Shown: positions 1-7,297 of the stretch, piece by piece
How positions within the stretch are numbered: the first letter of the stretch is position 1
Layout: each line of letters opens with the position of its first letter
Source: a virus
Length of the DNA stretch: 34,524 nt
Virus record (IMG/VR): IMGVR_UViG_3300025132_000138
Span: 1 to 34,524 of that record
Direction: 5' to 3' (one strand)
Position numbers and translations under genes: made by a program
The notes under the pieces: model-generated
What the model saw: the letters and a program-made list of their open reading frames with translations, nothing else
Database searches by the model: none
Told to the model about the DNA's origin: nothing

Positions 1-256
1 CAAGAAACTTCCTTGCCATATCCATTCCAATGAAGTCCTGTTGCTCCTTATAGTCACAAAACATGGAGTAGATTTTATCAGCAGATTTGCGAGCAATATC
101 TTCATTTACAAATCTCCAATAAGAGCATATATCGTTAGTGTAAGGCCGTACCAGTAGCACTCCTTGTTCTCCCCTTCCAATACGATAAAGTTTGCGATTT
201 CTTTCAACTTTAAAATCAATGTTTTTGTAATCGAGTTCATAATTAAATTCTTTCAC
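1..256 (-). CDS. DUF4385 family protein, partial at its C-terminus
   Basis: The 85 codons visible read from a GTG start at 256 off the left edge of the window, so the C-terminus is missing. The protein opens KEFNYELDYKNIDF and continues with YRIGRGEQGVLLVRPY, YWRF and FIGMDMARKFL. I recognise these as the conserved blocks of the small DUF4385 family, found in bacteria and T4-like phages; its biochemical function is unknown. The GTG start is chosen because it overlaps the TGA stop of the preceding small gene as GTGA, and an in-frame TAG lies just upstream with no ATG between. It is the last visible gene of the early operon that begins at gp55. Family assignment is from remembered sequence pattern, not a search. 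Confidence 0.75.
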   Translation of the reverse strand, partial: MKEFNYELDYKNIDFKVERNRKLYRIGRGEQGVLLVRPYTNDICSYWRFVNEDIARKSADKIYSMFCDYKEQQDFIGMDMARKFL

Positions 257-414
257 AGTAAAAATAAGATAAGACCTCTAATAAACATTATAGCAAATAT
301 AATCAAATAAATCCACAATATAGTCATACTAATCTTATTCTCCTTATTACCCCTCATATATCCTTTATAAGGTCTTTCCTCATAAATGTCATAATATCTT
401 GTATATCGTTTCAT
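253..414 (-). CDS. small single-pass membrane protein, 53 aa
   Basis: A 53-codon frame starts ATG at 414, 12 bases after the stop of the CobT-like gene, and ends in TGA at 255-253, overlapping the GTG start of the DUF4385 gene. The first 28 residues are basic, tyrosine-rich and soluble (MKRYTRYYDIYEERPY at the start). Residues about 30-53 form one hydrophobic segment (ILWIYLIIFAIMF, then LILFLL), so this looks like a C-terminally anchored membrane peptide. No family is recognised. The coupled junctions on both sides are the main support for it being real. Confidence 0.55.
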   Translation of the reverse strand: MKRYTRYYDIYEERPYKGYMRGNKENKISMTILWIYLIIFAIMFIRGLILFLL

Positions 415-426
415 AATCAAATTCCT

Positions 427-2601
427 TTATGCTACCAATTCAATAAATTCACCAAGAATTTTTTTATTCATCTTCTTATTTTTCAAACTCTTTACAAAAG
501 CTCTCTTGATTTGTGCCTTTGTAGCATCTTCTTGAACTTCAAACTCATCATCATTTGATAATGCAGATGATGATAATCCAAAGTAAGAATGATAACCAGA
601 AGTCTTAATAGAAAATGCTTTTTCTTTTTTCCAATTTTTCATTAATTTTTCATAACTACTATCTCCTTCTTCGATATAACTTTTAATAAAATGACTAGCA
701 TCTCTACCACCTAAAATACGTATTCCTATAAAATTAACATCAATAAATGTTTCACGTAAATCTTTTAACAATAAATTTGTAACATCTGCCCATCTACCTA
801 ATCCATCACATGAATATGTATAACCTGTTTTACGATTACGCAAAATACATCTATCACCAATATAATTACTTCCCATCCATGAACTATCTTCATAATCATT
901 TTTCTTATATTCTCTAGTATATTTTAATGGAGAACCCTCACCATCAGTAAGAATTACACATTGAACTTTTTCAATATTATATTCTGATTTAAACTGTGGA
1001 ATAATTTGATGAAGAGCAATTAAACTCTCATTCAAAGGAGTTCCAGAAAGTCTCATTCCAAAAGGAACATTATAAGATAAACTCATTGACCTATCAAATA
1101 AACAACTTAAACGAAATATTGTTTTCATCTGATTTTCTAGTTCTTTAGTTTTAACCTTACTTGTAAATAAATTCATCAATGAAAATGTTTCCTCAACAAC
1201 AGCTAAACCTTCTTTCTTCTCATAGGCAAGAGTAAGACGATCACCACCAGCATGTGGATATTCACATGTAAAAGCATAAACTTCAAATGGAATATTAACT
1301 TTATTACAGAACCATAATAAGTTAAATAATTGCTTAACAGTATCATGAAGAATATGTTGCATAGATCCACTCCAATCTAGAATGAATACTAATCCATGAT
1401 TTTTACCATCAGGAATAACGGTTACCTTCTTAAATAAATCCTCATTAAATTTATAGGTATGAAGTTTTGCTGTATCAAGAACCCCAGTTCTTGCAGTGGA
1501 AGAACGAGCATAAGCACTGGCAGCTTTCTTACATTCAAACTCTTTTACTAAATAATTGACTTCTTTCTGAGCACTTCTCTTAAACTTCATATACTCACAA
1601 TCAGCTTCTTCAAACAAATTTTTATTTGAAAATTTTAAATTGTTTTCTTTATAATAAGTATTCCAACGTTCTTGATCATCTTTCCATGATTTCTCAATGT
1701 TATCATGTATTGTTTTATTATTAATAATAATTTTTTTTAAATTTAATTTTGGCAATTCAAAATAAGTATCTTCAAGATTATTTGATGTGTTTGTCAGATG
1801 TTTAATAGCGTTTTCTAAAGCATCAGCAGTTTGAATTTCTGGTTCAATTTCTATTTTGTGATCAACACCTATATTACCACCGCTAGAAAAAGGCTGATAA
1901 TCAGGATCAACATCATCCTCCATGTCAGAGTTATCAGAATCATCAGAATTGGTATCATCACCATCACTATTAATACTAGAGTTACCCAACCTAGTATCTT
2001 CACCATCAGAAATATCGTCTTCATCAAGATTGATTTCTTCTTTTTGATTTTCAAGTTCTTGCTTGCAGAGATTATATAACGCTTCTGCTGCGGATAAGGT
2101 GTCATCAAACGTTTCGACATTTGCAATTAAATCGACAATCGGAGTTTCATTATCTGAAAAAGATATATCATTCCACGCACCAACTTTGAAATATAAATTA
2201 ACCCTATCAGCAATATTAAAAGAAGTAAGATCTTGATCATTTATATCAAAGAAATCATCATCATTAAGTTCATTATATCCTTTATAGAAACATTTAGCAA
2301 GTCCATCATATCTTCTCTTCATCAACTTTTCAATTCTTACATCCTCTACAATGTTTACAAAACTTGGAGGTACCTTTAAATCTTTTGACCAATCTATATC
2401 TGGAGTATAGAGTGCATGGCCAACTTCATGAGCAACTAATGTATCATATACATTATTACTTGCCCTATCCCACTTTGGTAAAATCAATACTCTTGTATGA
2501 ACATTGAATGTAGCAGTCTTAACTTTCTTGTGTTCCACTATAAGATCTTCTGTGGCAAGAAGTTTAGCGAGTTGGGATTTGATTTCGTGTTTAACTGTCA
2601 T
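427..2601 (-). CDS. cobT-like: CobT-like protein: N-terminal zinc-metallopeptidase motif plus C-terminal VWA (MIDAS) domain
   Basis: A 724-residue protein with three parts. Near the N-terminus is HEVGH (residues 58-62), a zincin-type HExxH motif, followed by NIVEDVRIEKLMKRR (83-97), which could carry a further ligand. Residues about 190-235 are a very acidic D/E/S/N linker like those of CobT and ChlD/BchD. The C-terminal VWA domain has a complete MIDAS: DWSGS (D409, S411, S413), T521 in GTPLNES and D553 in LTDGEGS. In aerobic cobalamin synthesis CobT works with the AAA+ ATPase CobS in the cobaltochelatase. Cyanophages carry cobS and a peptidase/VWA gene like this one. No cobS lies in this window. 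Whether the phage protein acts in metal chelation, as a protease adaptor or in virion remodelling is not shown here. Its start overlaps the upstream small frame by 11 bases. Confidence 0.75.
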   Translation of the reverse strand: MTVKHEIKSQLAKLLATEDLIVEHKKVKTATFNVHTRVLILPKWDRASNNVYDTLVAHEVGHALYTPDIDWSKDLKVPPSFVNIVEDVRIEKLMKRRYDGLAKCFYKGYNELNDDDFFDINDQDLTSFNIADRVNLYFKVGAWNDISFSDNETPIVDLIANVETFDDTLSAAEALYNLCKQELENQKEEINLDEDDISDGEDTRLGNSSINSDGDDTNSDDSDNSDMEDDVDPDYQPFSSGGNIGVDHKIEIEPEIQTADALENAIKHLTNTSNNLEDTYFELPKLNLKKIIINNKTIHDNIEKSWKDDQERWNTYYKENNLKFSNKNLFEEADCEYMKFKRSAQKEVNYLVKEFECKKAASAYARSSTARTGVLDTAKLHTYKFNEDLFKKVTVIPDGKNHGLVFILDWSGSMQHILHDTVKQLFNLLWFCNKVNIPFEVYAFTCEYPHAGGDRLTLAYEKKEGLAVVEETFSLMNLFTSKVKTKELENQMKTIFRLSCLFDRSMSLSYNVPFGMRLSGTPLNESLIALHQIIPQFKSEYNIEKVQCVILTDGEGSPLKYTREYKKNDYEDSSWMGSNYIGDRCILRNRKTGYTYSCDGLGRWADVTNLLLKDLRETFIDVNFIGIRILGGRDASHFIKSYIEEGDSSYEKLMKNWKKEKAFSIKTSGYHSYFGLSSSALSNDDEFEVQEDATKAQIKRAFVKSLKNKKMNKKILGEFIELVA

Positions 2602-2770
2602 CTGTATTTTTACTTATGAACCTATTATACGACGAAACCCCACGCTTGGTGGGGTTTAGTAGACGGTTTATCAACTGTCTACGTCTGGCTTTTGCAGAAC
2701 GCAGTGCTTGTGGTTTAAGGTGACGTTTCTTTTCCTTTTTGGAATGATGCTGCCAGTTAGGTAGTTTCAT
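2591..2770 (-). CDS. small basic protein, 59 aa
   Basis: A frame starting ATG at 2770 overlaps the TGA of the preceding 51-aa gene (ATGA) and stops at TAA 2593-2591, inside the start of the CobT-like gene. The product is strongly basic (KKEKKRHLKP, SAKARRRQL) with no membrane segment. No family is recognised. The perfect hairpin at 2635-2657 lies within its 3' third, so the end of this frame might instead be a regulatory intergenic region. The coupled start supports translation but not necessarily function. Confidence 0.4.
   Translation of the reverse strand: MKLPNWQHHSKKEKKRHLKPQALRSAKARRRQLINRLLNPTKRGVSSYNRFISKNTDDS
2635..2657. other. perfect 9-bp inverted repeat (possible attenuator or RNA processing hairpin)
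   Basis: AAACCCCAC, a five-base loop, then GTGGGGTTT: a perfect GC-containing stem in an AT-rich genome. It lies 34 bases before the ATG of the CobT-like gene. On the minus strand it is not followed by a U-tract but by a TATAAT-like hexamer (about 2622-2627), so it is not a canonical intrinsic terminator. It could be an attenuator, a processing site or an mRNA-stabilising 5' hairpin. Confidence 0.5.
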
Positions 2771-2922
2771 TTCTTTTTGGGGTAGAGTGATTCAATCTTT
2801 TTTTTACGAAGTTCCTCCTTCTTACGTTTTGCTTCTACTTTTTCATCCCACCATGTTACTGGCCAACGTTGAAGACGTAGAGCATAAACATATAACTTTC
2901 TTTTAGGAAATCGGAATTTCAT
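2767..2922 (-). CDS. small basic protein, 51 aa
   Basis: ATG at 2922 overlaps the TGA of gp46 as ATGA, and the frame ends in a TGA that again overlaps the next start at 2770. The product is rich in K, R, W and Y (starts MKFRFPKRKLYVYALRLQRW, ends YPKKK). No transmembrane segment and no recognised family. The double coupling and basic composition suggest a small nucleic-acid-associated or RNA-polymerase-modifying phage peptide, but that is only an inference. Confidence 0.55.
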   Translation of the reverse strand: MKFRFPKRKLYVYALRLQRWPVTWWDEKVEAKRKKEELRKKKIESLYPKKK

Positions 2923-4631
2923 TTTACTATACTACTAAATCCTTTAATTTTATCAAAGGTTATGACACTTTCAAATTTGTCATGTAGATCTGACTTATGA
3001 GATATAATAAAAATATTAGCATCTTTTATTATATATCTAATAATCTTAAGAAATTCTTCTGTTCCAAATCCATCAAGAGAACTATCAAATACCTCATCCA
3101 TAATTAACAAATTTGTATTGACAGAATTTTTTACCCTAGCAACCTCTCTCCATGTAAAAAGTAGTGCTAGATCAATTCTCATCTTTTCACCTTCACTAAA
3201 TGAAGCGTATGAAAAATCCTCATGAATTGGTGATTTTACAGTTTCGCTAAAAGCTTCATCTAAAGTAAAATTAATATAAAAATCCATTTTCTGTAGATAA
3301 CGATTTACCTGTTGATTGATAAATGGAAGATATTTTTTAATTATTTTTGTTTTTACTCCATCATCTTTTAAAAGAGAATATGCAAAATCATAATTGATCA
3401 TTTCTTCTCTTATAGAAGATAAATTTTCTAGTGTTTTTTGAAGATTTATTTTAAACTCTGCTAATTTCTCATGTTCAGTATTTCTGTTTTTAAACTGTTC
3501 GGTAATAATTTGAACTTCATTTTCCAGATCTCTGATTTGTCGTTGATTGAGACTAATCCTAGTATTGTTTTGAGAAATATCATGGTTGAGTTTAGTAATC
3601 TCCTTTGTCAATTTGGTAAAATGACGTTCTCGGTCTTGTTCGGTTTTGATGGAATTTTCAAGGTCTTTAAAACCTTCTTTCAATTCCTTTGCCTTAGTTT
3701 GAACGTCATCAATTTTATTTAACCTAAACGATTCTTCTATATTTTGGGTACATGTAGGGCATGTTACATTTTCACTGAAGAACTTATGTTCCTTTGTAAT
3801 CGACGCTACCTTTTGAGTAATTTTACCTTTAAGGTTGTTAAGTTTTGCTAATTTTTTACCTACACCAGTTAGTTTTTCTTGTTCGTTTGTCAAAGTAAAA
3901 ACATTATTTTCCAATGTTTGGTTTATCAAACTATAATTATCAGACTCTTTAAGTAATAAATTAATTTTATTCATATTTGTTTCTATATTACTTTTACCTC
4001 TATCTTCAAGTTCTTTAATAAAGTTATTTTGCATTGACATTTTATCTTTAAGATTATCTTTTTTAAAGTCTAAAGATTTTATCTGTTCTCTTTGTAGACG
4101 CATTTTATCTTTAAGAATATTATTCATAGCGGAGAAAATACGAATATCCAAAAGATCTTCAATGACTTCTCTACGATTATTAGTAGATAATTGCATAAAA
4201 GGAACAAAACTACTACTACCCAATATTACAATTTGAGTAAAAGATTTATAATTTACTTTTAATATATTTTCTTCTAATATTTTTTGATTATTTCGATCAT
4301 CAGCTTGTTTATTAAGTGGGTTACCATTAACTTCAATATCAAATAAGTTTGGTTTAATTGATCTTCTAACTAGATATTCTCTACCACTAATATCAAATTC
4401 AACTTCAACACAACAATCCTTTTCATTTGTTGCATTTATTAATTGGGACTTATTAATTTTACGGAATGGTTTATTGAATAACACAAACGTAAGTGCATCC
4501 AACATAGTTGATTTGCCAGCACCATTTACACCAATAATTAAATTGGTATTAGATTTTAAAAAATCTATTTCAGTCCAGTGTTGTCCAGTGCTTAAGAAAT
4601 TTTTATATTTAATTTTCTTAAATTTTATCAT
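2919..4631 (-). CDS. 46: recombination nuclease ATPase subunit gp46 (Rad50/SbcC-like)
   Basis: A 570-residue SMC-type ATPase. Walker A is GVNGAGKST (34-42); a long coiled coil is interrupted by a CPTC zinc hook (291-294); the signature motif is FSEGEK (478-483); Walker B is LLIMDE (508-513), followed by an SSLD D-loop and a switch histidine in ISHK. The length fits T4 gp46 (560 aa). With gp47 it forms the Mre11/Rad50-type complex that resects DNA ends for recombination-dependent replication and takes part in host DNA degradation. Its start overlaps the end of the DUF3110 gene by 14 bases, within the gp55-led early operon. Identification is secure. Confidence 0.96.
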   Translation of the reverse strand: MIKFKKIKYKNFLSTGQHWTEIDFLKSNTNLIIGVNGAGKSTMLDALTFVLFNKPFRKINKSQLINATNEKDCCVEVEFDISGREYLVRRSIKPNLFDIEVNGNPLNKQADDRNNQKILEENILKVNYKSFTQIVILGSSSFVPFMQLSTNNRREVIEDLLDIRIFSAMNNILKDKMRLQREQIKSLDFKKDNLKDKMSMQNNFIKELEDRGKSNIETNMNKINLLLKESDNYSLINQTLENNVFTLTNEQEKLTGVGKKLAKLNNLKGKITQKVASITKEHKFFSENVTCPTCTQNIEESFRLNKIDDVQTKAKELKEGFKDLENSIKTEQDRERHFTKLTKEITKLNHDISQNNTRISLNQRQIRDLENEVQIITEQFKNRNTEHEKLAEFKINLQKTLENLSSIREEMINYDFAYSLLKDDGVKTKIIKKYLPFINQQVNRYLQKMDFYINFTLDEAFSETVKSPIHEDFSYASFSEGEKMRIDLALLFTWREVARVKNSVNTNLLIMDEVFDSSLDGFGTEEFLKIIRYIIKDANIFIISHKSDLHDKFESVITFDKIKGFSSIVK

Positions 4632-4899
4632 TTTTAGGAGGAATTACAATATCATTTGGAGTAATTACAGCGTATTTGTAATTATGCATTTTACATGTGT
4701 TTATAGCCAACTTATCATCAACTTCAATAACATCCATGGTTTTAGAAGTAATATCAGGGCTATTGTCAACTTCTAACATCATAGCATATCTTTGGGCATC
4801 GTCCTTATGTTCAAAAAGAAATAATACTTTATCCCCATCAGAATCCTGAACTGCATAAGCACCTTCATTTTTGCTATCTGTAAGAGTAAGAAGAAACAT
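4618..4899 (-). CDS. DUF3110-like protein, 93 aa, cyanobacterial type
   Basis: The central block KVLFLFEHKDDAQRYAMMLE followed by a short acidic region matches the pattern I know for DUF3110, a small family found in cyanobacteria, chloroplast-bearing eukaryotes and cyanophages. The function is unknown. It is inserted between gp47 and gp46, which act as one complex. Its start overlaps the gp47 stop (TAATG) and its end overlaps the gp46 start by 14 bases, so the three are translationally coupled. Its presence is one reason to suspect a cyanobacterial host. The family call is from memory of the pattern. Confidence 0.7.
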   Translation of the reverse strand: MFLLTLTDSKNEGAYAVQDSDGDKVLFLFEHKDDAQRYAMMLEVDNSPDITSKTMDVIEVDDKLAINTCKMHNYKYAVITPNDIVIPPKNDKI

Positions 4900-5933
4900 T
4901 ATTCTACTTCACAAGCCTCCCTGTAAATATTTTGAAATATATTTTTAATTATATTTTTATCTAGATTAAATTCAGATTCTTCAATATAACGATTTAAAAT
5001 TGAAAGAGTATTCTCCTCCTCATTAACTTCAAAATTTTCACTTTCTTGAATTTGAAAATTTTCAACAATTTTTAAATCCTGAACACCAGAAGTATAAAGT
5101 TTATCAATAAATTTCTCAAATTCTTTTGGTTTTGATTTTTTACGAACAATTACCTTTACAATTTTATTTTTATATTCGGTAGTATTAAATAATTTAGGAT
5201 TAGTATCTTCATAATATATGTTATAAAATAATTTATAAGGATTATCAATTGGGATATGAGTCAAAGTCTCTGTATCAAATATATGAAAACCTCTAGGATC
5301 ATTGACATCATTCCAAAACATCTCATAAGGATTACCTAAGTAATATATTTTTCCATCATTTGATCTAGTATGAAAATGACCAGAATATACTCTAGTAAAC
5401 TTATCAAAAAGACTAACATCCGTGCCATTTTCCATAATATGTCCACGAGTTGCTTGAAAACCATTCATCTCAAGATGTCCCATAGCAACCTTTGCTTTTG
5501 TATTAGAAATTACTTTTTCAGTATCATCAATATTTTGAGAGTTGATCCATGGTAAAAGTAAAATATCTAATCCATCTACATTTATTTCTGAAGGAGATGA
5601 ATACATTTTAATATTAGAATAATCATTTAAAAGTAATTCTGGAGAATTTACAAAATTAGTATTTTTATAGTAACAATCATGATTACCTACAATCGCATGA
5701 ACATTATATTTTTTTAATGGCTCAAACACAACTCTTTTTGACCACTCTAAACTTTGCAAATCAATTGCCTTACGACTATCAAATATATCACCCATATGAA
5801 TAACAGTATCTATCTGATGCTCTTCTAAAGATGGAAAGAAAACATCACGATAGAATAGTTCAAAGTAATCATGAAAATGCTTTGAACCCTTTCTGGCACC
5901 ATAATGAGTATCCGTTATTATAGCGACTTTCAT
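4899..5933 (-). CDS. 47: recombination nuclease subunit gp47 (Mre11/SbcD-like)
   Basis: A 344-residue calcineurin-like phosphoesterase, close to T4 gp47 (339 aa). Metal-binding motifs in order: D8 and H10 (TDTHYG), GDIFD (48-52), GNHD (83-86), GHLE (152-155) and GHFH (185-188). It is the nuclease partner of gp46 in DNA end resection and recombination-dependent replication. It starts at an ATGA overlap with a 38-aa membrane peptide gene and ends at a TAATG overlap with the DUF3110 gene. Confidence 0.96.
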   Translation of the reverse strand: MKVAIITDTHYGARKGSKHFHDYFELFYRDVFFPSLEEHQIDTVIHMGDIFDSRKAIDLQSLEWSKRVVFEPLKKYNVHAIVGNHDCYYKNTNFVNSPELLLNDYSNIKMYSSPSEINVDGLDILLLPWINSQNIDDTEKVISNTKAKVAMGHLEMNGFQATRGHIMENGTDVSLFDKFTRVYSGHFHTRSNDGKIYYLGNPYEMFWNDVNDPRGFHIFDTETLTHIPIDNPYKLFYNIYYEDTNPKLFNTTEYKNKIVKVIVRKKSKPKEFEKFIDKLYTSGVQDLKIVENFQIQESENFEVNEEENTLSILNRYIEESEFNLDKNIIKNIFQNIYREACEVE

Positions 5934-6046
5934 TCATCTCTCCATAAAATTTCATTATTATTTGAGTTTGTGTAAAATTCTGACACAGATATACCTATTA
6001 AATGTAAAAATACAATAAAAATAATTGCCACTAATCCTAATTTCAT
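5930..6046 (-). CDS. very small membrane peptide, 38 aa
   Basis: ATG at 6046 overlaps the TGA of the NdhS-like gene (ATGA), and the TGA at 5932-5930 overlaps the ATG of gp47 (ATGA). The first 20 residues are hydrophobic (MKLGLVAIIFIVFLHLIGIS), either a transmembrane helix or a signal sequence. The remainder is short, polar and ends WRDE. No family is recognised. Perfect coupling at both ends is the evidence that it is translated. Confidence 0.55.
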   Translation of the reverse strand: MKLGLVAIIFIVFLHLIGISVSEFYTNSNNNEILWRDE

Positions 6047-6249
6047 TTTTTCTTTTTAGGATAATATTGGAAACCCTCTGTCACTTCATCAAGTGAAGAA
6101 AGTCTAAATGTAATCATCTTGTCCCAAGGGGTATGACTATCCATTAAAACTGCTGCTTTCTTACCTTGTATTCTTTGAACACATCCAACATACCCTCTGT
6201 ATATTGAATTTTCATCAGTTACTTTAACTGTGGAACCTGGTAAAATCAT
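6043..6249 (-). CDS. ndhS-like: NdhS-like small SH3/KOW-type protein, 68 aa
   Basis: It opens MILPGSTVKVTDENSIY, has GYVGCVQRIQGKKAAVL in the middle, and then WDKMITFRLSSLDEV. This order matches, from memory, cyanobacterial NdhS (CRR31), whose hallmark is an SH3-like barrel with VQR...AAVLFE...NWDKLVTFRLSELE. NdhS forms the ferredoxin-docking site of photosynthetic NDH-1 used in cyclic electron flow. If homologous, this would be a photosynthesis-related auxiliary gene in an early operon; alternatively it is a KOW-like barrel with an unrelated role. The glycine-glycine before NWDK in the host form is replaced here by a DSHTP stretch. Coupled by ATGA to both neighbours. Confidence 0.6.
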   Translation of the reverse strand: MILPGSTVKVTDENSIYRGYVGCVQRIQGKKAAVLMDSHTPWDKMITFRLSSLDEVTEGFQYYPKKKK

Positions 6250-6410
6250 ACTCTTTTCCTCCTTCTTCTTTTAAATTTACTCTTTATAAACCTAGCAGGC
6301 CCTCTTATAAGTAAATGCTCTACCATAAAAATTAAAAACATAACTCCAAGAAAAGCAACCATTCCAACTAAAGCAATAGGTTCTAATATTTTCAAAAGTA
6401 TTTTTTTCAT
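6246..6410 (-). CDS. small membrane protein with basic tail, 54 aa
   Basis: ATG at 6410 overlaps the TGA of the 82-aa gene and the frame ends in a TGA that overlaps the ATG of the NdhS-like gene. Residues about 9-36 are hydrophobic (LEPIALVGMVAFLGVMFLIF), and the last 15 are very basic (KSKFKRRRRKRV). This fits a single-pass inner-membrane peptide with the basic end in the cytoplasm. No family is recognised. Confidence 0.6.
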   Translation of the reverse strand: MKKILLKILEPIALVGMVAFLGVMFLIFMVEHLLIRGPARFIKSKFKRRRRKRV

Positions 6411-6655
6411 TTTTTTGTTGGGTCTGGTAATATAAATGGTGGTGCATCATTACAAGATGACTTTCCATATTCTTCATATTCTTTATATCCTGTCATCTTA
6501 CCACTAGTTTTCATAAGTGCCGACATAAATGAAATAATTAGAAACACTACAGGTGCACCAATGATAAGTGCTGCAGCGAAAATATAACCCACAATAAACT
6601 CAGGAATAGAATGATTGCCAAGGAATTCATGATTTTCCAGTAAAAAATTAATCAT
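6407..6655 (-). CDS. small membrane protein, 82 aa
   Basis: ATG at 6655 overlaps the gp55 stop as ATGA. One long hydrophobic segment lies at about residues 20-47 (FIVGYIFAAALIIGAPVVFL). A polar C-terminal tail follows, containing YKEYEEYG, one Cys and a proline-rich end. Similar small membrane proteins sit after gp55 in related cyanophages as far as I recall, without known function. It could modify the host membrane early in infection, but nothing in the sequence fixes a role. Confidence 0.65.
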   Translation of the reverse strand: MINFLLENHEFLGNHSIPEFIVGYIFAAALIIGAPVVFLIISFMSALMKTSGKMTGYKEYEEYGKSSCNDAPPFILPDPTKK

Positions 6656-7188
6656 CTGTTATTATTTCTATATTGAATATTATCTTTAATTGTATTATAA
6701 TCAGAAGCACTTCCAGATAATGCTGTATCATCAACATTCATAACTTCATCAAATCCACTTTTTTCAATAATCTTTGTTTTAATATCTAATTGTTTTTTCT
6801 CTTTTTGTATTCTTCTGAGAAATGCATAATGTATAATTTGCGTAAAGTAAGCAAAAGGATTTTTGGATTTTTCAGGATCAAAATTATGTATGTACTGAAC
6901 GCAATTTTCGATTCCATCTGATATCATGTCCTCCCGAAACATATAGTTAACAAAATTTGGTTTATAAGAAAGATGAGTTGCTATTTTTAAAAAACACTCT
7001 CCAAGATAATTCGGTATGGGCGGTTTACCTTCCCATGGCCCAGATTTTTTGTTAATCCAAGGAGGTTCTTTATCAGGATATTTTTTAATAAATTTTTCTT
7101 TTGCAACAGAAACCTTTGCCCTATAAACAATCATAGCTTCTAACAATTGTTTGTTATTTACATAGTGTTCGGACTTTTTTCTTGGCAT
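6652..7188 (-). CDS. 55: late-transcription sigma factor gp55
   Basis: 178 residues (T4 gp55 is 185). The conserved middle carries YKPNFVNYMFREDMISDGIE, then CVQYIHNFDPEKSKNPFAYF and a basic FLRRIQKEKKQ helix. This is the sigma region-2-like core of gp55, which binds host RNA polymerase and recognises TATAAATA late promoters. The N-terminal NKQL...YP and the PPWINKK block fit cyanophage versions. It is the first gene after the sigma-70 promoter at 7221-7249 and heads a long coupled operon. Candidate target promoters lie before gp18, gp20, gp67, gp22 and a fibre gene in this window. Confidence 0.93.
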   Translation of the reverse strand: MPRKKSEHYVNNKQLLEAMIVYRAKVSVAKEKFIKKYPDKEPPWINKKSGPWEGKPPIPNYLGECFLKIATHLSYKPNFVNYMFREDMISDGIENCVQYIHNFDPEKSKNPFAYFTQIIHYAFLRRIQKEKKQLDIKTKIIEKSGFDEVMNVDDTALSGSASDYNTIKDNIQYRNNNR

Positions 7189-7220
7189 GACATTTTAGTT
7201 TTTATATCTAAACTGTTTTT

Positions 7221-7249
7221 ATTATAACACAAAAGCATAAGCTTGACAA
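7221..7249 (-). promoter_or_regulatory. sigma-70-type promoter for the gp55 early operon
   Basis: On the minus strand TTGTCA (7249-7244), exactly 17 bases, then TATAAT (7226-7221). The -10 is perfect, the -35 matches 5 of 6 positions and the spacer is ideal. It ends 32 bases before the gp55 ATG, in a 109-base non-coding gap that is otherwise rare in this window. It should be used by the unmodified host polymerase early in infection. Confidence 0.85.
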
Positions 7250-7297
7250 GATGGTCAAATTTGAGTACAATAACCTTTGTAGAGGTTCAGAGATATA

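Noticed and set aside
6292-6477. 61-codon minus frame starting MKNMESHLVMM
   Set aside because: It runs across the junction of two better-supported coupled membrane-protein genes and has no coupled start or stop.
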